From contig NZ_CP043318.1 of the NCBI RefSeq assembly GCF_001984825.2, forward strand, positions 1,860,001 to 1,924,000: a DNA stretch of 64,000 bases, written 5' to 3'. The position numbers were made by a program, and so were the translations under genes. Under the pieces are notes generated by a model that was not told where the DNA came from, searched no databases, and was given only the letters and a program-made list of their open reading frames with translations. This document shows positions 31,404 to 39,477 of the stretch, in pieces; the stretch's first letter is position 1; each line of letters begins with the position of its first letter. Source of the stretch: Enterobacter chengduensis. GTDB taxonomy: Bacteria > Pseudomonadota > Gammaproteobacteria > Enterobacterales > Enterobacteriaceae.

Positions 31404-32987
31404 TCAAAATCCGGCGGCCGCGCCGTTGCTGCGCGGGTCAAATGCGCCTTCCAGCAGCCCGTTGGGGTGACGGACAATCGCGCCCGCGTGGCCCATCGCT
31501 TCACTAAAGTCAGGGAACATTTCCACCTCGTGACCGAGGGCCTGCAGGCGCGCGACGGTCCCGGATGAAAAACGCCCTTCAAGCTTTAAGGTGTCCGAGG
31601 TTTGTCCCCAGGTGCGCCCCAGGAGCCAGCGCGGGCGGGAAATGCTCTCCTGCAGGGGCACGCCCTGGACCACGTAGCGGGTAAAGAGCGCGGCCTGGGT
31701 TTGCGGCTGCCCGTCGCCGCCCATCGAGCCGTAGACCATCACGCGCCCGTCCTTAAGGCGCGCCGCCGCCGGGTTCAGGGTGTGGAAGGGCTGCTTGCCC
31801 GGCGCGAGGGCCAGAAGATGATCGGGATCGAGGCTGAACGAGGCCCCCCGGTTCTGCCAGACGATGCCGGTGTCGGGCAGCACCACGCCGCTGCCGAACT
31901 CGTGATAAATGCTCTGGATAAACGATACGGCAAGCCCGCTGCTGTCCACTACCCCCATCCACACCGTGTCGCCGGGGCCTTTACCGATTCCCCACGGCGC
32001 GGCGCGACCGTCGTCAACCCTGTCGGCAAGCGCCTGCAGGGCGGCGGGATCCAGCAGGCTTTGAATATCGGTTTTCAGCGCGCGCGGGTCGGTGATGTGG
32101 GCATCGCGCAGGCCAAAGGCCAGCTTGGTGGCTTCCACGATGCGGTGAAGGGTGTCGGCGTCGTCGGCCTCCGCCATGTTCAGGCGATCGGTAATGCCGA
32201 GTATCGCCAGCGAAACCAGCCCCTGCGTCGGCGGGGCGTGGTTATAAATTTCTCCCTGCTGATGCTGCAGTTTCAGCGGCGCGGTGCGCCGGGCGGCGTG
32301 GGCGCGTAAATCGGCCAGCGTGACCGGCAGGCCCAGCGTCTCCATCCCCTGCGCCAGCACCTCCGCCAGCGGGCCGCGATAAAAGCTGTCCAGGCCGTCT
32401 TCCGCCAGGCGCTTAAGCGTGGACGCCATGGCCGGTTGATAAAAACGGCTGCCGGCCTCTGGCGGCCTGCCGTCCACCAGCCAGGTTTCCGCGAAGCCGG
32501 GAACGTCCTTCAGCTCGTCAAATTTACTGGCCGTGGCGTTGGCCTGAGAGGCTGTGACCGGCGTGCCGTTCTGCGCGTAATCGATGGCGTCGGCCAGCAG
32601 GCGGGAGAGCGGCAGCGCCTTGCCGGTCATCTCGCGGGAGACCTTCAGCGCCTCGTCCCAGCCGCTCACGGTGCCGGCGACGGTCAGGGCCGCCTGCGGG
32701 CCGCGATGGGGAATATGCGCCAGCCCGTCGTAGGCGGCGAGCGTCGCGCGCGATCCCGCCGCGCCGCTGGCGTCAATGGCGATCGGTTCGCCCTGCGGGG
32801 GGACGATGAGCCAGAAGCCATCGCCGCCCAGCCCGTTCATGTGCGGGTAAACCACGGCGATAGTGGCCGCCGCGGCGACCATCGCCTCTATCGCGCTGCC
32901 GCCTTCTCGCAGCACCGCCAGCGCGCTCTGGCTGGCAAGATGGTGGGGCGCAACGGCCATGCCGTGCGTGGAGACATTACTTTGCAT
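31404..32987 (-). CDS. hpxW: HpxW, oxamate amidohydrolase (gamma-glutamyltransferase family)
   Basis: A 527-aa Ntn-hydrolase made as a proenzyme. The predicted self-cleavage site and nucleophile is Thr341 in GPGDTVWMGVVDSSG, at the position of the catalytic Thr in gamma-glutamyltranspeptidases. There is no signal peptide, in contrast to periplasmic GGT, and the GGT glutamate-binding loop is not evident. Klebsiella HpxW was shown to hydrolyse oxamate to oxalate and ammonia. The start at 32987 has GAGGATG 5 bases upstream. It is the first gene of hpxW-X-Y-Z, with a sigma-54 promoter 36 bases upstream, and is divergent to the RpiR-type gene. Confidence 0.9.
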   Translation of the reverse strand: MQSNVSTHGMAVAPHHLASQSALAVLREGGSAIEAMVAAAATIAVVYPHMNGLGGDGFWLIVPPQGEPIAIDASGAAGSRATLAAYDGLAHIPHRGPQAALTVAGTVSGWDEALKVSREMTGKALPLSRLLADAIDYAQNGTPVTASQANATASKFDELKDVPGFAETWLVDGRPPEAGSRFYQPAMASTLKRLAEDGLDSFYRGPLAEVLAQGMETLGLPVTLADLRAHAARRTAPLKLQHQQGEIYNHAPPTQGLVSLAILGITDRLNMAEADDADTLHRIVEATKLAFGLRDAHITDPRALKTDIQSLLDPAALQALADRVDDGRAAPWGIGKGPGDTVWMGVVDSSGLAVSFIQSIYHEFGSGVVLPDTGIVWQNRGASFSLDPDHLLALAPGKQPFHTLNPAAARLKDGRVMVYGSMGGDGQPQTQAALFTRYVVQGVPLQESISRPRWLLGRTWGQTSDTLKLEGRFSSGTVARLQALGHEVEMFPDFSEAMGHAGAIVRHPNGLLEGAFDPRSNGAAAGF

Positions 32988-33022
32988 GAAGCATCCTCGT
33001 AATCCTGAAAGGCACAAGGTGC

Positions 33023-33038
33023 TGCAAAAGCTGTTCCA
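33023..33038 (-). promoter_or_regulatory. Sigma-54 promoter of hpxW-X-Y-Z
   Basis: Reading leftward: TGGAACAGCTTTTGCA, with GG-N10-GC and TTGCA intact. It lies 36 bases before the hpxW start. Confidence 0.72.
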
Positions 33039-33041
33039 GAT

Positions 33042-33059
33042 CTGAAAAAAAAGTTTCAG
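33042..33059. promoter_or_regulatory. Putative RpiR-type operator between hpxW and hpxU
   Basis: Inverted repeat CTGAAA-N6-TTTCAG, the GAAA/TTTC class used by RpiR/MurR regulators. It lies directly upstream of the hpxW sigma-54 element and just upstream of a TATAAT -10 for hpxU (33072-33077). Confidence 0.5.
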
Positions 33060-33129
33060 TAAACTGGCACGTATAATGAAAGGTAGAATGAAAAGCAAAA
33101 TGTGATGAAACAAAAGTTACAGAGGCGCT

Positions 33130-33969
33130 ATGGAACAACTGGATGAACGTCTGAAAGCACAGTACCCGTCACTGTCGCCGCAGGAGCAGCGGGTCGCGGA
33201 TTTTATTTTCGACCATTTTGACGATCTGATTAGCTACAACAGCGCCGAGCTGGCGCAGCTGAGCGGGGTGTCGAAAGCCACGGTCAGCCGCCTGTTTAAG
33301 CGTCTGGGCTATGAGAAATATAAGGACATGCGCGACGAGCTGCGCACCCTGCGCCAGAGCGGGATGCCGCTCACCGATAATCGCGACGCGGTGCAGGGCA
33401 ATACGCTGCTGGCGCGCCACTACAAGCAGGAGATGGCGAACCTGACCCAGTGGGTCAATGCCCTCGACGCGCAGCAGTTTGCCGACGCCATGGCCTGCAT
33501 GGTGAAGGCGCGGCGCATCGTCATTATCGGCATGCGTAACGCCTATCCGGCGGCGCTGCACCTGCGCCAGCAGCTGCTGCAGGCGCGCGGTCAGGTGCTG
33601 GTCCTGCCGCAGCCGGGGCAGAGCCTGAGCGAAGAGCTGGTCGATTTAACGCCGGACGATATGGTGGTCATGATGGCGTTTCGCCGCCGTCCGCGCATCA
33701 TTCGCCCGCTGATGCAGCAGCTTCAGCGTTGCGGCATTCCGGTACTGCTGATGTGCGAGCCGCAGGCCCACAGCCTGTTTCCGCTGGCCAGCTGGCAGCT
33801 CTGCGCCCCGCTGGACAGCGTCTCCGCCTATGACAGCTATTCCTCGGTCAACAGTCTGATTAACCTGCTGGCGAACGCTTTCCTGCATGACGTTCTCGAT
33901 AAAGGCCGTCCGCGCATTCACGACATTGCCTCCCTCTACCAGCAGCTGGACGAGCTCGAACAGCGATAA
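33130..33969 (+). CDS. hpxU: HpxU-like MurR/RpiR-family regulator
   Basis: A 279-aa regulator. The N-terminal HTH_6 domain carries YNSAELAQLSGVSKATVSRLFKRLGYEKYKDMRDEL (about residues 37-72). The C-terminal SIS-like sugar-phosphate-type domain is at about 125-255 (ARRIVIIGMRNAYPAALHLRQQL). RpiR proteins usually bind phosphosugars, but this group is tied to purine-nitrogen genes and its effector is unknown. It stands between hpxW-Z (divergent) and the hpxF-K operon (same direction). A CTGAAA-N6-TTTCAG repeat in front of it is the likely operator. Confidence 0.85.
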   Translation: MEQLDERLKAQYPSLSPQEQRVADFIFDHFDDLISYNSAELAQLSGVSKATVSRLFKRLGYEKYKDMRDELRTLRQSGMPLTDNRDAVQGNTLLARHYKQEMANLTQWVNALDAQQFADAMACMVKARRIVIIGMRNAYPAALHLRQQLLQARGQVLVLPQPGQSLSEELVDLTPDDMVVMMAFRRRPRIIRPLMQQLQRCGIPVLLMCEPQAHSLFPLASWQLCAPLDSVSAYDSYSSVNSLINLLANAFLHDVLDKGRPRIHDIASLYQQLDELEQR

Positions 33970-33972
33970 TGG

Positions 33973-34007
33973 GGCATCAGTCTGGTGCTTTGCATTGAAA
34001 TGGTGCA
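33973..34007 (+). promoter_or_regulatory. Tandem NtrC-like enhancer sites upstream of hpxF-K
   Basis: TGCATTGAAATGGTGCA (33991-34007) is a near-perfect NtrC site (compare TGCACCAACATGGTGCA). A weaker copy, GGCATCAGTCTGGTGCT, lies at 33973-33989. They are about 100 bases upstream of the sigma-54 element, a usual enhancer distance. Confidence 0.7.
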
Positions 34008-34010
34008 GAA

Positions 34011-34061
34011 GGTCGGGGCGAAAATGGAGAATATTTTCGCCCCGACCGCCTTATTTAAGGC
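34011..34061. terminator. Two consecutive hairpins after hpxU
   Basis: A perfect 15-bp stem (GGTCGGGGCGAAAAT at 34011-34025 with 34033-34047) is followed directly by a 6-bp palindrome GCCTTATTTAAGGC (34048-34061). There is no clear T-run. They probably end hpxU transcription and separate the NtrC sites from the sigma-54 promoter. Confidence 0.6.
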
Positions 34062-34092
34062 TTTATAAGAAATTTCCCCGCGTCGCCTCACC

Positions 34093-34108
34093 TGGCACAT
34101 TAGTTGCA
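34093..34108 (+). promoter_or_regulatory. Sigma-54 promoter of the hpxF-K operon
   Basis: TGGCACATTAGTTGCA, with GG-N10-GC spacing and both TGGCAC and TTGCA perfect. It lies 53 bases before the binding-protein ATG. Confidence 0.88.
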
Positions 34109-34160
34109 AAATTACATTCAAAGAATCTTTTGTTTCATGTTAACGTTACGGGGAAGCACC

Positions 34161-34943
34161 ATGAAAAAACTGTTGATTGCACTGGTCGGGGCCGCAGGCC
34201 TCTTCACACAGCTGCCGGCAAAGGCTGACCAGCTTCAGGATATCGAGAAGCGCGGCACCATTCGCATTGCCGTTCCGCAGGACTTCCCGCCGTTTGGCTC
34301 GGTGGGGACCGACCTGCAGCCGCAGGGCTATGACATCGACATGGCGCGCTATCTGGCTAAGCAGATGAAGCTCAGGCTGCAGCTGGTGCCGGTGACCAGC
34401 GCCAACCGCGTGCCGTACCTGCAAACCGATAAGGTGGATCTGGTCATCTCCAGCCTCGGGAAAAACCCGGAGCGCGAGAAGGTAATCGACTTCAGCCGCG
34501 CCTACGCGCCGTTCTTCCTCGGCGTGTTTGGTCCCAAAGGGGCCGAGCTGAAGGATGCCGCCGCGCTGAGCGGCAAAACCATCGGCGTGACGCGCGGGGC
34601 GGTAGAGGACATGGTACTCACCGGCCTGGCGCCAAAAGACGCGAACGTGAAGCGCTACGAAGACAACAACACCACGCTCTCTGCATACCTCTCCGGGCAG
34701 GTGCAGTACGTGGCAACCGGCAACCTGGTGGTGGCGGCTATTTCGCGGCAGAACGCGGATAAAGCCCCGGTGCCGAGCTTTATGCTGAAAGATTCGCCGT
34801 GCTTTATCGGCCTGAAGAAAAACGAACCGGCCCTGAAGGCAAAAGTGGACGCTCTGATTGAGCAGGGCATTAAGGACGGCACGCTGAACGGCCTGTCCGA
34901 GCAATGGCTGAAGGCCCCGCTGCCGGCAAACCTTGGCGCCTGA
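34161..34943 (+). CDS. hpxF: Hpx ABC importer, periplasmic substrate-binding protein
   Basis: A 260-aa family-3 (polar amino acid type) binding protein with a signal peptide ending at LPAKA (about residue 21). The SBP_bac_3 start KRGTIRIAVPQDFPPFGSVGTDLQPQGYDIDMARYLAKQM is clear. It begins the operon of importer, HpxJ and HpxK genes, so the ligand is probably a purine breakdown product such as allantoate or ureidoglycolate rather than an amino acid. The ATG at 34161 has GGGGAAG before it. The letter assignment within hpxF-I follows Klebsiella gene order and is less certain than the function. Confidence 0.8.
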   Translation: MKKLLIALVGAAGLFTQLPAKADQLQDIEKRGTIRIAVPQDFPPFGSVGTDLQPQGYDIDMARYLAKQMKLRLQLVPVTSANRVPYLQTDKVDLVISSLGKNPEREKVIDFSRAYAPFFLGVFGPKGAELKDAAALSGKTIGVTRGAVEDMVLTGLAPKDANVKRYEDNNTTLSAYLSGQVQYVATGNLVVAAISRQNADKAPVPSFMLKDSPCFIGLKKNEPALKAKVDALIEQGIKDGTLNGLSEQWLKAPLPANLGA

Positions 34944-34947
34944 GCCG

Positions 34948-35613
34948 ATGACGGAGCAACTTGATTTTTCAGCCCTCTGGCCGCACTGGCCGGAGCTGCT
35001 GGCGGGGCTGTGGGTCACCGTTCAGCTGACGGTGATGGCGACCGTCGGCGGGCTGGCGACAGGGATTTTCGGGGCGGCGATCCGCAGCGGACGCACGACC
35101 TGGTACAGCCGGATCTGGGGCGGTTACGTGGAGATTATCCGCAACACGCCGTTTGTGGTGCAGCTATTTTTCATCGTCTTCGGCCTGCCGAATCTGGGCC
35201 TGAAGATGACGGCGGGGGAAGCGGCGCTGCTGGCGATGGTGGTGAACCTGGGCGCCTACAGCACGGAGATTATCCGCGCGGGCATTCAGGTGACGCCGAA
35301 AGGGCAGTGGGAAGCCGGACGCGTGCTGGGGCTGAGCCGCCTGCAGACCTTTATCCGCGTGGTGCTGCCGCCCGCGCTGCAGCGAATTTACCCGGCGCTG
35401 GTGAGCCAGTGCATCATCGTGATGCTCGGCTCGTCGGTGGTGTCGCAGGTCTCGTATGAAGAGCTGACCTTCGCCGCCAACCTGATCCAGTCCAGAACGT
35501 TTTTGAGCTTTGAGGTCTATCTGGTGACAACCGGGATTTACTTAGCGCTGTCGATTACCCTGCGCCAGCTGATGATGGCGGCAGGACGTAAATGGCTGGG
35601 GGTGCAGGCATGA
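34948..35613 (+). CDS. hpxG: Hpx ABC importer permease 1
   Basis: A 221-aa inner-membrane protein of the HisM/GlnP permease family (MetI-like fold, about five helices). It has EIIRNTPFVVQLFFIVFGLP and the EAA loop AYSTEIIRAGIQVTPKGQWEAGRVLGLS, which docks on the ATPase. The ATG at 34948 lies 4 bases after the binding-protein stop. It pairs with the next permease to form the heterodimeric channel. Gene letter by order only. Confidence 0.85.
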   Translation: MTEQLDFSALWPHWPELLAGLWVTVQLTVMATVGGLATGIFGAAIRSGRTTWYSRIWGGYVEIIRNTPFVVQLFFIVFGLPNLGLKMTAGEAALLAMVVNLGAYSTEIIRAGIQVTPKGQWEAGRVLGLSRLQTFIRVVLPPALQRIYPALVSQCIIVMLGSSVVSQVSYEELTFAANLIQSRTFLSFEVYLVTTGIYLALSITLRQLMMAAGRKWLGVQA

Positions 35614-36269
35614 TGACCACCTTTACCGACTGGGACATTATTCGCAACCTGCTGCTGGCCGGACGCTGGACGGTGCTGCTGTCACTGGTGGCGTTTGTCG
35701 GCGGGGCGGCGGTGACGCTGCCGCTCCTGCTGCTGCGCCTGACCGGCGGGCGCACGGTGAAGCGCATCATCCGCGGCTATATCGAGCTGTTTCAGGGCAC
35801 GCCGCTGCTGATGCAGCTGTTCCTGGCCTTCTTCGGCGTGGCGCTGTTCGGCATCGACGTTTCGCCGTGGACCGCCGCCTCGCTGGCGCTGACGTTTTAC
35901 ACCAGCGCGTTTCTGCTCGATATCTGGAACGGCAGCATTCGCGCCCTGCCGAAGGGGCAGTGGGAGGCCTCGCGCTGTCTGGGGCTGACCTTCGGCCAGA
36001 CCCTGTTTCGCGTGGTCGCCCCGCAGGCGCTGCGCATCGGTATCGCCCCGACGGTCGGCTTTGCCGTGCAGGTGATTAAAGGCACCGCGCTGGCGTCCAT
36101 TATCGGCTTTATCGAGCTGACCAAGGCCGGGACCATGCTGACCAACGTGACGTATCAGCCGTTTAAGGTCTTTGCGCTGGTGGCGCTGGGCTACTTTATT
36201 CTGTGTTATCCGCTGTCGCGCTACAGCCGCTATCTGGAGACGAAATTCAATGCCTCTTATCACCATTAA
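35610..36269 (+). CDS. hpxH: Hpx ABC importer permease 2
   Basis: A 219-aa second permease of the same family, with ELFQGTPLLMQLFLAFFGVALFG and the EAA motif AFLLDIWNGSIRALPKGQWEASRCLGL. Its start overlaps the preceding stop by 4 bases (ATGA), and its end overlaps the ATPase gene by 20 bases, indicating tight coupling. With permease 1 and the ATPase it would form a polar-amino-acid-type importer serving HpxJ/HpxK substrates. Confidence 0.85.
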   Translation: MMTTFTDWDIIRNLLLAGRWTVLLSLVAFVGGAAVTLPLLLLRLTGGRTVKRIIRGYIELFQGTPLLMQLFLAFFGVALFGIDVSPWTAASLALTFYTSAFLLDIWNGSIRALPKGQWEASRCLGLTFGQTLFRVVAPQALRIGIAPTVGFAVQVIKGTALASIIGFIELTKAGTMLTNVTYQPFKVFALVALGYFILCYPLSRYSRYLETKFNASYHH

Positions 36270-36987
36270 TCAGGTGCAGAAGTACTACGGCGATAACCAC
36301 GTGCTCAAGGGTGTCGATCTGGATATCGACATGGGCCAGGTGATCTCCATCATCGGGCGCAGCGGATCGGGCAAAAGCACGCTGCTGCGCTGCATTAACG
36401 GCCTGGAAGGCTACCAGGACGGCAGCATCAAGCTTGGCGGCATGACCATTACCGACCGGGACTCCCAGGCGCGCGAAATCAGCCGCTCGGTCGGGATGGT
36501 GTTCCAGAGCTTTAATCTGTTCCCGCACATGACGGCGCTGGAAAACGTGATGCTTGCCCCGCGTCGGGTGCTGAAGAAAAGCGCCGCCGAATGCCGGGCG
36601 CTGGCGCAGCAGATGCTGGAGAAGGTTGGCCTTGGCGATCGTCTGGATTACTACCCCTCGAGCCTCTCCGGCGGCCAGCAGCAGCGCGTGGCGATCGCCC
36701 GCGCGCTGGCGATGTCGCCGAAAGTGTTGCTCTGCGACGAGATCACCTCCGCGCTCGATCCGGAGCTGGTGGGCGAAGTGCTCAAGGTGCTGGAGCAGCT
36801 GGCGGCAGAGGGGATGACGCTGATACTTGTTACCCATGAAATGAATTTTGCCCGCGAAGTGGGCGACCGCGTGGTGTTTATGCACCAGGGGAAAGTCTGG
36901 GAGCAGGGCGACAGCAAAACGCTGTTCGCCAACCCGCAGACCACGGAACTGAAGCAGTTCATCTCCTCCGTGCGCGGCCTTAACTGA
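36250..36987 (+). CDS. hpxI: Hpx ABC importer ATP-binding protein
   Basis: A 245-aa GlnQ/HisP-type ATPase. Walker A GRSGSGKST (near residue 37), the Q-loop in GMVFQSFNLFPHMTALENV, signature LSGGQQQRVAIARAL, Walker B KVLLCDEITSALDPE and H-loop LVTHEM are all intact. The ATG at 36250 is inside the end of permease 2, and the gene is followed 13 bases later by hpxJ. It powers uptake of the pathway intermediate. Confidence 0.9.
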   Translation: MPLITINQVQKYYGDNHVLKGVDLDIDMGQVISIIGRSGSGKSTLLRCINGLEGYQDGSIKLGGMTITDRDSQAREISRSVGMVFQSFNLFPHMTALENVMLAPRRVLKKSAAECRALAQQMLEKVGLGDRLDYYPSSLSGGQQQRVAIARALAMSPKVLLCDEITSALDPELVGEVLKVLEQLAAEGMTLILVTHEMNFAREVGDRVVFMHQGKVWEQGDSKTLFANPQTTELKQFISSVRGLN

Positions 36988-37000
36988 TAAGGACTTAACG

Positions 37001-38242
37001 ATGGATATCGCACGCTTTCCGCAAATCAACCCGCCCCAGCGCCTGCTTATGGGCCCGGGGCCAATCAACGCCGACCCGCGCGTGCTGCGCGCCATGTCGA
37101 GCCAGCTGATCGGCCAGTACGATCCGGCCATGACCCACTACATGAACGAGGTGATGGCGCTCTATCGCGGCGTGTTCCGCACCGAAAACCGCTGGACGAT
37201 GCTGGTGGACGGCACCTCCCGCGCAGGGATTGAGGCCATTCTGGTCTCCGCCATTCGCCCGGGCGATAAGGTGCTGGTGCCGGTCTTTGGCCGCTTCGGC
37301 CACCTGCTGTGCGAGATTGCCCGCCGCTGCCGGGCGGAGGTCCATACCATCGAGGTGCCGTGGGGGGAGGTGTTTACCCCGGACCAGGTCGAGGATGCGA
37401 TCAAACGTATCCGTCCGCGCCTGCTGCTGACCGTGCAGGGCGATACCTCCACCACCATGCTGCAGCCGCTTGCGGAGCTCGGCGCCATCTGCCGCCGCTA
37501 CGACGTGCTGTTTTACACCGACGCCACCGCGTCGCTCGGCGGTAACGCGCTGGAGACCGACGCCTGGGGGCTGGACGCCGTCTCGGCCGGGATGCAGAAG
37601 TGCCTCGGCGGCCCGTCGGGCACGTCGCCGATCACCCTGAGCGCGCGCATGGAGGAGGCGATCCGCCGCCGCAGGTGCGTTGAGGAAGGCATACGCACCG
37701 ACGCCCACCGCGACGGCGACGAGGAGATGATCTACTCCAACTATTTCGATCTCGGCATGGTGATGGACTACTGGGGACCGGAGCGGCTAAACCACCACAC
37801 CGAAGCCACCACCGCGCTGTTCGGCGCTCGGGAATGCGCGCGGCTGATCCTGCAGGAAGGGCTGGATAACGGCATTGCCCGCCACAGGCTGCACGGCGAT
37901 GCGCTGCTGAAGGGCATTCAGGCGATGGGGCTGGAGACCTTCGGCGATCTGAAGCACAAGATGAACAACGTGCTGGGCGTGGTTATTCCTCAGGGCGTCA
38001 ACGGCGACGAGGTGCGCAAGCTGATGCTGGAGGATTTCGGGATTGAAATCGGCACCTCGTTTGGCCCGCTGCACGGCAAAGTGTGGCGCATCGGCACCAT
38101 GGGCTATAACGCGCGCAAGGACTGCGTGATGACCACCCTGAGCGCGCTGGAGTCGGTGCTGAACTACCTGAAATTCACCACCACGCAGGGGGCCGCCATG
38201 CAGGCCGCGTGGGACCACTATCGCCGCGAGACGCCGCAATGA
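37001..38242 (+). CDS. hpxJ: HpxJ, ureidoglycine--glyoxylate aminotransferase
   Basis: A 413-aa PLP enzyme of the alanine-glyoxylate aminotransferase (class V) fold, close to PucG. The Schiff-base lysine is Lys200 in SAGMQKCLGGPSGTSPI. The N-terminal LLMGPGPINADPRVLRAMSSQLIGQYDPAMT and the phosphate-binding DGTSRAGIEA are typical. It transfers the amino group of unstable ureidoglycine (formed by HpxK) to glyoxylate, giving glycine and oxalurate, which HpxW-Z then process. The stop overlaps hpxK by 4 bases. Confidence 0.92.
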   Translation: MDIARFPQINPPQRLLMGPGPINADPRVLRAMSSQLIGQYDPAMTHYMNEVMALYRGVFRTENRWTMLVDGTSRAGIEAILVSAIRPGDKVLVPVFGRFGHLLCEIARRCRAEVHTIEVPWGEVFTPDQVEDAIKRIRPRLLLTVQGDTSTTMLQPLAELGAICRRYDVLFYTDATASLGGNALETDAWGLDAVSAGMQKCLGGPSGTSPITLSARMEEAIRRRRCVEEGIRTDAHRDGDEEMIYSNYFDLGMVMDYWGPERLNHHTEATTALFGARECARLILQEGLDNGIARHRLHGDALLKGIQAMGLETFGDLKHKMNNVLGVVIPQGVNGDEVRKLMLEDFGIEIGTSFGPLHGKVWRIGTMGYNARKDCVMTTLSALESVLNYLKFTTTQGAAMQAAWDHYRRETPQ

Positions 38243-39477
38243 GCCCGGCGGCAGAGCGGGTGATGGCGCGCGCCGACGCGCTGGCCGCCATTAGCGAAAC
38301 CCCGGATGCGCTGACGCGGGTCTATCTTTCCACGCAGCATCTGCAGGCCAACCAGCTGGTCGGGGAGTGGATGCGCCAGGCGGGCATGACCGTCTGGCAG
38401 GACAGCGTGGGCAATATCTGTGGACGCTACGAAGGCGCGCGGGAAGGGGCGCAGGCGGTGCTGCTCGGCTCGCATCTGGATACCGTGCGCAACGCCGGGC
38501 GCTATGACGGCATGCTCGGGGTACTCACCGCCATCGAAGTGGTAGACGGCCTGCACCAGCAGGGTCTCCATCTGGCGCAGGCCATCGAGATTGTCGGCTT
38601 TGGTGACGAAGAGGGCACCCGCTTCGGCATTACGCTGTTGGGCAGCCGGGGGCTGACGGGCACCTGGCCGCAGGGCTGGCTGGAGACGCGCGATGCCAGT
38701 GGCATCAGCGTGGCGCAGGCGATGGTGCAGGCGGGGCTCGATCCCGCCCGCGTGGCGCTCGCGGCACGTCGTCAGGACGATTTCAGCGCCTGTCTGGAAC
38801 TGCATATCGAACAGGGGCCGTGCCTGGAGCAGGAAGGGCTGGCGCTGGGCGTGGTGGAAGCCATTAACGGCGCGCGTCGTCTGAACTGCCGCTTCACCGG
38901 CGAGGCCGGGCACGCGGGCACCGTGCCGATGAACCATCGCAAGGACGCGCTGGCCGCCGCCGCCGAGTGGATGGTGCTGATCGAAAACACCACCCGACAG
39001 CGGGGCGGCAACCGGGTGGCGACGGTCGGCGAGCTGCGCTGCCTGCCCGGCGCGGTCAACGTGATCCCCGGTGAGGTTACGCTCACGCTGGATATTCGCG
39101 GTCCGCAGGAGGCACCGCTTGACGCGCTGCTCGATGAACTGCTGGCGCAGGCGCAGGCGATTGCCGCGCGTCGCGGGCTAAGCTTCAGCGCGGAGGCGTT
39201 TTACCGGATCGCCGCCACGCCGTGCGATGCGCGTTTGCAGCATCTGCTGGGGAACGCCGTGGAATCGGTGCAGGGGCGCTCAGTATCTCTGCCGAGCGGC
39301 GCCGGGCATGACACCATCGCCCTGGCGGAACGCTGGCCGGTGGGCATGCTGTTTGTGCGCTGCAGGGGGGGCGTCAGCCACCATCCGGCGGAATCGGTGA
39401 TGGCTGAGGATGTTGCCCTGGCGATTGAGGCGTTTGGGCAGGCGGTGAGAAGGCTGGCTAACGGTGGCGCGCGTTAA
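38239..39477 (+). CDS. hpxK: HpxK, allantoate amidohydrolase
   Basis: A 412-aa M20-family metalloenzyme (AllC/carbamoylase group). Metal-binding motifs are GSHLDTVRNAGRYDG, the DEEGTRFG stretch, LELHIEQGPCLE, and the C-terminal GVSHHPAE. It hydrolyses allantoate to ureidoglycine, CO2 and ammonia. The start is the ATG at 38239 overlapping hpxJ (ATGA). Its TAA stop shares the tetranucleotide TTAA with the stop of the convergent ABC ATPase gene, leaving no intergenic DNA between the hpx and gan regions. Confidence 0.92.
   Translation: MSPAAERVMARADALAAISETPDALTRVYLSTQHLQANQLVGEWMRQAGMTVWQDSVGNICGRYEGAREGAQAVLLGSHLDTVRNAGRYDGMLGVLTAIEVVDGLHQQGLHLAQAIEIVGFGDEEGTRFGITLLGSRGLTGTWPQGWLETRDASGISVAQAMVQAGLDPARVALAARRQDDFSACLELHIEQGPCLEQEGLALGVVEAINGARRLNCRFTGEAGHAGTVPMNHRKDALAAAAEWMVLIENTTRQRGGNRVATVGELRCLPGAVNVIPGEVTLTLDIRGPQEAPLDALLDELLAQAQAIAARRGLSFSAEAFYRIAATPCDARLQHLLGNAVESVQGRSVSLPSGAGHDTIALAERWPVGMLFVRCRGGVSHHPAESVMAEDVALAIEAFGQAVRRLANGGAR

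Noticed and set aside
31404..32987. Periplasmic gamma-glutamyltranspeptidase
   Set aside because: There is no signal peptide, the glutathione-binding motifs are absent, and it heads an hpxW-X-Y-Z operon; oxamate amidohydrolase fits better.
33065..33080. Rightward sigma-54 promoter for hpxU (TGGCACGTATAATGAA)
   Set aside because: The -24 half is perfect but the required GC of the -12 element is GA. The overlapping TATAAT suggests a sigma-70 promoter instead.
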